Source: Xylaria sp. FL1777
Lineage: Eukaryota; Ascomycota; Sordariomycetes; Xylariales; Xylariaceae
NCBI GenBank assembly: GCA_022578965.1
Contig: MU400635.1
Span: 48,864-112,863 of the forward strand
Direction: 5' to 3'
DNA: 64,000 nucleotides
This document shows, piece by piece, positions 57,701 to 64,000 of the stretch. Each line of letters starts with the position of its first letter. Position 1 is the stretch's first letter. The notes under the pieces were generated by a model that worked only from the letters and a program-made list of their open reading frames with translations, was not told the DNA's origin and ran no database searches. The position numbers were made by a program, and so were the translations under genes.

Positions 57701-60700
57701 TATATTTAATTATAATATTATTTTAGAAATATTATAGTTAAAAACTAGCGATTTTTTGATTTAATAAAAAGCAAAAACTATTAATTAAAAAAGTAAAAAA
57801 CAAAGCAAAAAAATCAGAAAAATTGCAAAAAAAATTTTAAACAAAATACTAAAAGTATATTACAGATTTTATAAACTATTTAAAAAAAAAAAAAAAAAGA
57901 ACTTTTTAAACATAGCTTATAAGATTACTATATTTTTATTAAGGAAAAATGTTAACTAAAGCTTTATTAAGTATATTATATAAGCTTAAATAAAATAAAC
58001 ACTTTATAAAAATATATTTAAAAAAATTTAGCAAAAAAATTCCTAAAAAAATTTTAGTTATTTATTAAATATTCTATAGTGCTAATACTTAAAATAAAAA
58101 ATAAAAAACAACTAATTAATAAAAAAAAAAGACTAGTATAGCAAATAATAGTTAACTATTAATTATTAAACGTAATTATTATTATAAATAAATACTTTTT
58201 ATTTTGCTAGTAATTATAAAAAAAAATATTAGCTAAGCAAAATAATTTATAACAGTTAATATTTTAAATAAATATTATGCTATTAAAATAGCTAAAGAAA
58301 AAAAATGAAAAATTGCTATATAAACAGTATATAAACTATATAAGTATATAGTTATGCTATAAAAACTATAAAACGTATTAGCTAGCTTTTAATATATAAT
58401 AATAACGATTTTATAGAAGTTTTTAAACAAGTTTATGTTTATTTACTTAAATAATATTTTAATTTATTTTAAAACACTAGAAAAATATAAAAGATACGTA
58501 ACTTAAATATTAAAAACACTTAAACAAGCAGAATTATAACTTAATACAAAAAAGTATATATAGCATATATAAAAAATTAACTTTTTAGAATTTATAATTA
58601 CTTTAAAACAAATATAAATTTAATAGTTAAAAATTAACACAATACAAAACTAAAAAATATTTAATTTAGTTATTGTTATAAATATATAATAAGCATTAGA
58701 ATTTTTAAACTATGTTTAAATGTTAATTTAAGACTTTAAAAAAATAGCATTTTATTTTATAAAGTATATAAAGAAAAAATACAAAAGAAAATCTTTTTTA
58801 ATTTTAAAAAAAGCCTAAAAAGCTTTTAAAGAACTAAAACTAAGAGTTATTTTTAACTTTATAGTTAAATTACTTAATCTATAGAAAAAAAAAAAGCTAA
58901 AGATAAATGTTTTAAATAGTATAATTGCAGAAGTTTTAAAACAACTAAAAAATAACAAAAAATAGCACTTAGTAGCTTATTACTTTAAAGCACTACAAAA
59001 CGTAGCATTATAATACTTTATATATAACAAAAAATTGCTTGCAATTATTATAGTACTTAAAAAGTAAAAACTGTTTTTTATAAGAACTATAAAGCTAATT
59101 AAGATTTATTTAAATTATTAAAACTTAACGAAATTTATAATTATGCAAAAAATTATTAAATAATATAAAAATTAAATAGTTTTTCTTTTTAAATTTAATT
59201 TTAAAATATGCTATATTAAAGAAAAAAAAAACATTTAAGCAAATATATTAAGCTAACAAAGTTAAAAGAAATTTAAGGTTTTAAAAAAAAACATTTAAGT
59301 ACTACATTTTTAAAGAAATAAAAGCTTGAAAATTAAAGTTATACTTAAAGATTTTATAGATATATAGCTATAATAAGCTTATAACTTAAAAAAGTTAGTA
59401 TAACTACAAAAATATAGAAAATTAAAAAATAACAAGCTAATGTATAAATATAAGGTTTATTTACTGGAATTTTTACGAAATAAGTTTATTAAAGAATTTT
59501 ATAAATACTTATTATATAAATACTAAAAAACAACAAAAATAGTTTAATAATTATAAAAAAAGTACAATTTTTTAGAACTATAAAACATAGTTAAATTTAT
59601 TGTAAAAAAGTGCAACATTTATAATAAAGCTAAAATAGTTTAATATAAGCTTTATAAACTGCTATAACTTATATAAATACTTAAATAAGCATAGCATACT
59701 ATTGCTTAAAATTTTATTATAGCATTATTTCTATTAATTAATTTAGTTATAAAAGTATAATATAATAAAATATAGGTTATTATTAATAAACTTACTAAGT
59801 ATGCTTACTTTTTATTGTTTAAAGAAAATATAATAGCTAAATAACTTATATATGCTTTTATACGCTAATATTTAAATAAATATAAGCTATTAAAAAAGAT
59901 TATTTTAAACTAAAATAAATTGTTTACTTTTAAGTTTAAAACTAGTTTTTTTAAATTTATTAGTGTTAAACTGAAGTTTTTAATTGTTTATTATTTATAA
60001 ACAAATAAATAAACAAAAAAACTAAACTAAATACTAAAACAATATTTATAAAGTTATATTAATTACTAATAAAATAATTAGGTAAAACTATTACTAATAG
60101 CACAAATTTTATATAATATATTAATAAACAAAAATATAAATATATTTTTATATAAAGCTATTTATAAATAGTAAGTAATTACTAAAAAACAAAAAAAAAC
60201 ATTAATAAAAATATTTGCTATTTTAACTATAGTACTTTAAGCAAGAACTATTGCAATAAAAATTAAAACGCTATAAGCTAAACTATAATTATGCTTTTAA
60301 TTTTTATAACAATAAATGTTAGTATACTATAATAAAAAACGAACTAAAGAATTAACCTTTAAAAAAAAAAACAAGGTTTATTTGCTATAATAAAAATAAA
60401 ATGCAAACATTAATATTTCTTAAATTAAAACAAAACAATTAAGCAATAAATTGGAATTTAAAGAATTTAGCTTTTTTAAAATTAAAGAAGTTATTTTATT
60501 TACTAACTATAAACTATTATTACTAAAAAATATGCAAATTTACTTTATTTTTTATATTTTTTTATTAAAACTAGTATTTATTAAAACATTTATTAAAACA
60601 TAACTAAAAATAAAAATAAATTAAAACGTTTATAAAGTTAAAAATATATTAGATTTTTGTTAAAACAATAATAACTTAGAGTATTTTATTAAATAAAAAA

Positions 60701-61444
60701 AATACTTATATGCTAATAATACTTAAGAACTTAAAAAACATTTAAAAACTATTAAAGTAATTATAAGTTAGTTTTATTGCTAATATTTTAACTACTTAAA
60801 ACTAAAGAAAAAAGGTTAACTTTAAAAGAAACGCTTAAAGAATTTTAATTAAACTTAAATAAAATAGCTTGTGTTGCTTTAGCTTGCTTTTTCTGTTGTT
60901 TTTGCTTTTTTATTAGCGCTTTTTGTTTTTTTTTAATGCGTTTTATTTTATTTAGTTTATTTAAGAACTAAAGCTTTTACTAAACTATTTTAATATTTTT
61001 TGCTTTTAAAAAACGTTTTTATATATAAAGCTAAGCTAACTTGCTTAAAACAAAGTTAAAGCTATTTTAAGCTTGTTTTAATTTTTTTTAAACTAAAAAT
61101 AGCTATTGTTTTGCTTGCTTTTTTTTTTTTTTAAAACAACAGTGTTTAAAAACTATATTGTTAATTAAGTTAATTAAAACTTTTAATCTGTTGTAAAAGC
61201 AGCTAGTACATATGCATTTAAAACAACGAAATATATTATTTGTTATTTTGCATATTAGTAATTAATTAAAGCAGCAAAAGCAAGGCATAACTTTATAGCT
61301 AGTAAAATTAATAAAAAAAGCAAAAACAAGTTTTTGTTTTATTTTGGATAAGCGGTTAGTTTTTTTAATACGTTTTAATATTGTGATATATAAGAGAAAA
61401 AAGAAAAAAGAATATTTATAGAAAATTATTAAGATAACAATTCT

Positions 61445-61460
61445 AGAAAAAGGGGAATAA
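61445..61460 (+). promoter_or_regulatory. Polypurine tract of the Ty3/gypsy element
   Basis: A 16-base purine-rich run with a single T, ending immediately before the TGTTATA start of the right LTR. This is the position where plus-strand DNA synthesis is primed in LTR retroelements. It fixes the element's orientation as plus. Confidence 0.7.
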
Positions 61461-61960
61461 TGTTATAAAATTAGCATAAAGGTAGCTTTTAAAGCAGCTT
61501 AATGCTTTTATATATATTTTGTACCTTTTTTTTTGCTAGCTAAAGCTAAAGTTATGTAATAATTTATTTAGCTTACTAGGCTTATAATAATTTAAGGCTT
61601 ACTAAGTTTACGGTAATTTAAAGCTTATTAAGCTTATAGTAATTTAATGCTTATTAAACTTGCAGTAATTTAAAAGGAGTTACTATTTTTTTTACTTTTT
61701 CTTTGTTTATATAATTATGCACTTTCTATATTTAGTTATTTATTTAGTTCTAGTTTTTTAGCTATTAATTTCTTTATAACTGCTAAGCATTAATATATTT
61801 ATTACTTTTAATCTTTTAAGACTTTTATTGATGCACAGTAGTAAAAATACTTTGAAAACTTCTTTAATGGACTACTGTTAAGGATTTTATTGTTACTTGT
61901 AAATTAAAACCCTAAGGGCAAACCTGTTATATTAATATATAACAGGTTTATTATACTTTA
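61461..61960 (+). repeat. Right 500-bp LTR of the Ty3/gypsy element
   Basis: Starts TGTTATAAAATTAGCATAAA and is colinear with 54259-54758 to ATTATACTTTA. The 26-bp array lies at 61571-61674. Near its end CCTGTTATATTAATATATAA followed by CAGG forms an inverted repeat that has been lost by mutation in the left copy. Confidence 0.8.
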
Positions 61961-64000
61961 TTGCAAATATAATAATAAATTTAAGTTATAAAGTTATATT
62001 AGTATTATTTATAAATAAACTATTTATAAAAATAAATAGTTTTATATAGCTTAAATTTAAAGGTATAAATATTAATTTGCGGTTATAATTATTTATTTGT
62101 TATTTAACTTTATAGTTTAAATTTTTAATATTTGTTAGTGCTAGGTTAGTTATTTAAGCAGTAGCTATAAAGTTATATGTAGCTTTTAATTAGTAAATGC
62201 TGCTTATATAAGCGCTATATACGCATTAAAAAACATATTACTATATAGCATTTTTTATATAAAGGTTAATTAAGGCTAGTTAGTTTGCTTAGCTTTTTTG
62301 CGTAAATGTTATATTTTTTTTGTATAAAAAAATAACTTAACTACTATTAAATTTAATAAAGTGATTTTGTTATAAAGTTTTTTTTAGCTTTATATAAAAC
62401 TTTGCTTTATATAACTTATGTTTTTTTTTTGCTAAAAATTTAAGTGTAGCAAAGCTAAACGTATTGTTTGTTTATAAACTTATAATGCTAAATTTATATA
62501 AAGGTTTTAATATAAACAATAAACATAAATTATATGTAAAAACTATTATATTAAGTTTTTTATAGTAATATTAATAGTAAGTTTTAAACTAATATAGCTT
62601 TAATTTAGCTAAGCTATATAATAGTTATATAATTTATATAATTGTTTCTTTAAAATATTTTAAAACAAGTTTAAAAAATAGTTATGTAAAAATCTTTTAT
62701 GCAAGCTTGTTTTTTAATTATACGTATGCTTATATAATATTTTAAAGTTTGCTTAAAGCATTAAAGTCTTAAATTAGCAAAAAGCCTAAAGCTAATAATA
62801 GTTATTAGTTTATTTGCTAAATTATTAGTAATTAAGTTAGTATAGTTTTTTTTTTATATTATTATAGCTTTATATAATGAATTTAAACTTTTTATATAGC
62901 TTAATTATTTTTTTTTTGATTTTTTATATAAAGCAAAACTTGAAAATTTAGGTATTACTATATTTGTTTAGATTATATTTTATAAACTAGAAAACACTTT
63001 GTATAACAAGGTTATTAATTTTTATAGCGTTTAATTTTTTGAATAAAGCGCTTAAGGTGCTAATAATGCTGTTTTTATATAACTTTATTACTAAAGCGTA
63101 GTTTTGTTTTTTTTTTAGAGTTAAAAACAAATTGCTAATGTTTTATATAAATGCTATAAAGAAGTTTTTAGTTTTTTTAGGTTTTTTGCGTTTTTTTTGT
63201 ACAGCTAGTTTTATAGCTAGTTTTATAATAGTTATGTTTTTTTTTTATTATTTGCTAAAGTATGTTTAGTTATATAATAATATAGCTTAACTTATATTTA
63301 TTTAAAGCAAATTAAGTTATTTGTAAAATTAATAATTATGTTAAGTTTTTTAATTAATTATATTTTATATAGTTTTTTTTAGCTTTGCTTTTTATGCTAT
63401 ATAAAAACTTTACTATATAAAAGTAAAAATAATACTTTGTATAAAGCTAGCTTATTACGTTTATAAATTGTATAGCTAATTTTAACTTTTGCTTGTTTTT
63501 TACGAAGCATTTTTATAGCTTTTTTAACTATTTTAGCTTTTTGTATAATATTTAGCAAAAAGGAAAAGTTTTAATTAACCTTTAAATATGCTTTAAATAT
63601 AAAAAGCATTAAAACTAAGCTATTAAGCTTTGCAGTATTATTTAAAGCTTTAACTGCTATTTATAAAATTAACTTATTTTTTGTATAATAATCTAGTTTA
63701 GCTTTTAGTATATTATATATATAACAAAAAAATTTATATGCTTTTTTTATTTTGTTAATAGCTTAGTAAGCTTTAATAAGCATTTTTTAGTACTTTATAT
63801 TTATAATTTTAGCTTAGTTTTAAAATTTTTCGAACAAAAAGTTTGTACTAAAGTTATATATAATATAGTTCAAAAATCTTTAGTATATATTAATTTAGCA
63901 CTTACATAAAGCTTTTTAAGCGTTTTATATAAATATAAATTTTAAAAATATAGCTGCTTAAAATAATATAGCTATATTAATTATATATAAAACCTGCTTA
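61961..64000. other. Unassigned A+T-rich sequence to the window edge
   Basis: Same composition as the rest of the block; no repeat partner or protein relic identified inside the window. Confidence 0.4.

Larger units (their letters stand above)
54259..61960 (+). mobile_element. RIP-inactivated Ty3/gypsy LTR retrotransposon, 7.7 kb
   Basis: Two 500-bp direct LTRs enclose ~6.7 kb of internal sequence read on the plus strand. An AGAAAAAGGGGAATAA polypurine tract abuts the right LTR at 61445-61460. From 58306 the frame gives (stop)KIAI(stop)TVYKLYKYIVML, matching W-TAFRTRYG-YEY-VMPFGL. At 58420-58500 it gives FLNKFMFIYLNNILIYF then KTLEKYKRYV, the reverse transcriptase catalytic strand with YLDD read as YLNN. 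At 59776, in the same frame, VIINKLTKYAYFLLFKE matches the integrase core V-VDRLTKYAHF-P-KE, again with Asp changed to Asn. The order RT then integrase defines Ty3/gypsy. Stops occur throughout, so it cannot encode active proteins. Gag (about 54.8-57 kb) is too decayed to identify. Confidence 0.88.
34260..64000. repeat. A+T-rich, RIP-like block of decayed transposons
   Basis: From about 34,260 to the end of the window the sequence is extremely A+T-rich, with TA, AA and TT dinucleotides dominating and long A or T runs. Remaining C and G cluster in AGCT/GCTT-type contexts. Repeat copies inside the block differ almost only by C/T and G/A changes, and coding relics show Asp-to-Asn and Trp/Gln/Arg-to-stop changes. 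This is the mark of repeat-induced point mutation on transposable elements in Pezizomycotina. The longest open frames are under 100 codons and are low-complexity Phe/Lys/Leu stretches, so I call no gene here. Confidence 0.9.

Noticed and set aside
34260..64000. Mitochondrial or plasmid insertion as the source of the A+T-rich block
   Set aside because: No mitochondrial gene is recognisable, while gypsy domains and transition-only repeat divergence point to RIP of nuclear transposons.

Overview
The window reads as a filamentous ascomycete (Pezizomycotina) nuclear contig. Genes are short and dense, with 50-160 nt GT..AG introns carrying CTAAC-like branch points. Recognisable products are fungal: RTC1, SLX4, the fungal-type photolyase and an isocyanide synthase-dioxygenase. 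The right half is a long A+T-rich block whose repeats differ by C/T and G/A transitions, as expected from repeat-induced point mutation (RIP). I cannot name the genus. All splice models are hand-built from splice signals, reading frame and remembered family sequence.

Bases 1-20,900 are ordinary gene-rich euchromatin. They hold the 5' end of an RTC1/WDR24-like gene (minus), a DapA/HOGA-type aldolase (plus), a membrane-anchored SGNH hydrolase (minus) and two Nudix hydrolases of different subfamilies (both minus). These are followed by a photolyase (minus), an acid-ceramidase/NAAA-like amidase (plus), a six-exon RPS21 (minus) divergent from SLX4 (plus), a tRNA-Leu(UAG) with an intron (minus) and a multi-pass membrane protein whose frame is broken near its 3' end (plus).

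Bases 20,900-34,260 are sparser. They carry a fungal hypothetical gene, a two-domain isocyanide synthase/TauD-dioxygenase gene (the one clear specialised-metabolism enzyme here), a secreted protein of unknown role and a small two-helix membrane protein, separated by long gaps. The isocyanide synthase half looks intact. The dioxygenase half appears to have lost the Asp of its HxD iron motif and ends about where a conserved C-terminal Trp would be.

Bases ~34,260-64,000 are a transposon graveyard. A complete Ty3/gypsy LTR element can be delimited at 54,259-61,960 (500-bp LTRs, polypurine tract, reverse transcriptase with YLDD read as YLNN, integrase). A second, minus-strand gypsy RNase H relic lies near 46.6 kb. 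A 303-bp LTR-like repeat occurs three times (37.76, 39.10 and 53.78 kb), the first two as the start of a 1,341-bp tandem duplication. No functional gene is visible in this block.
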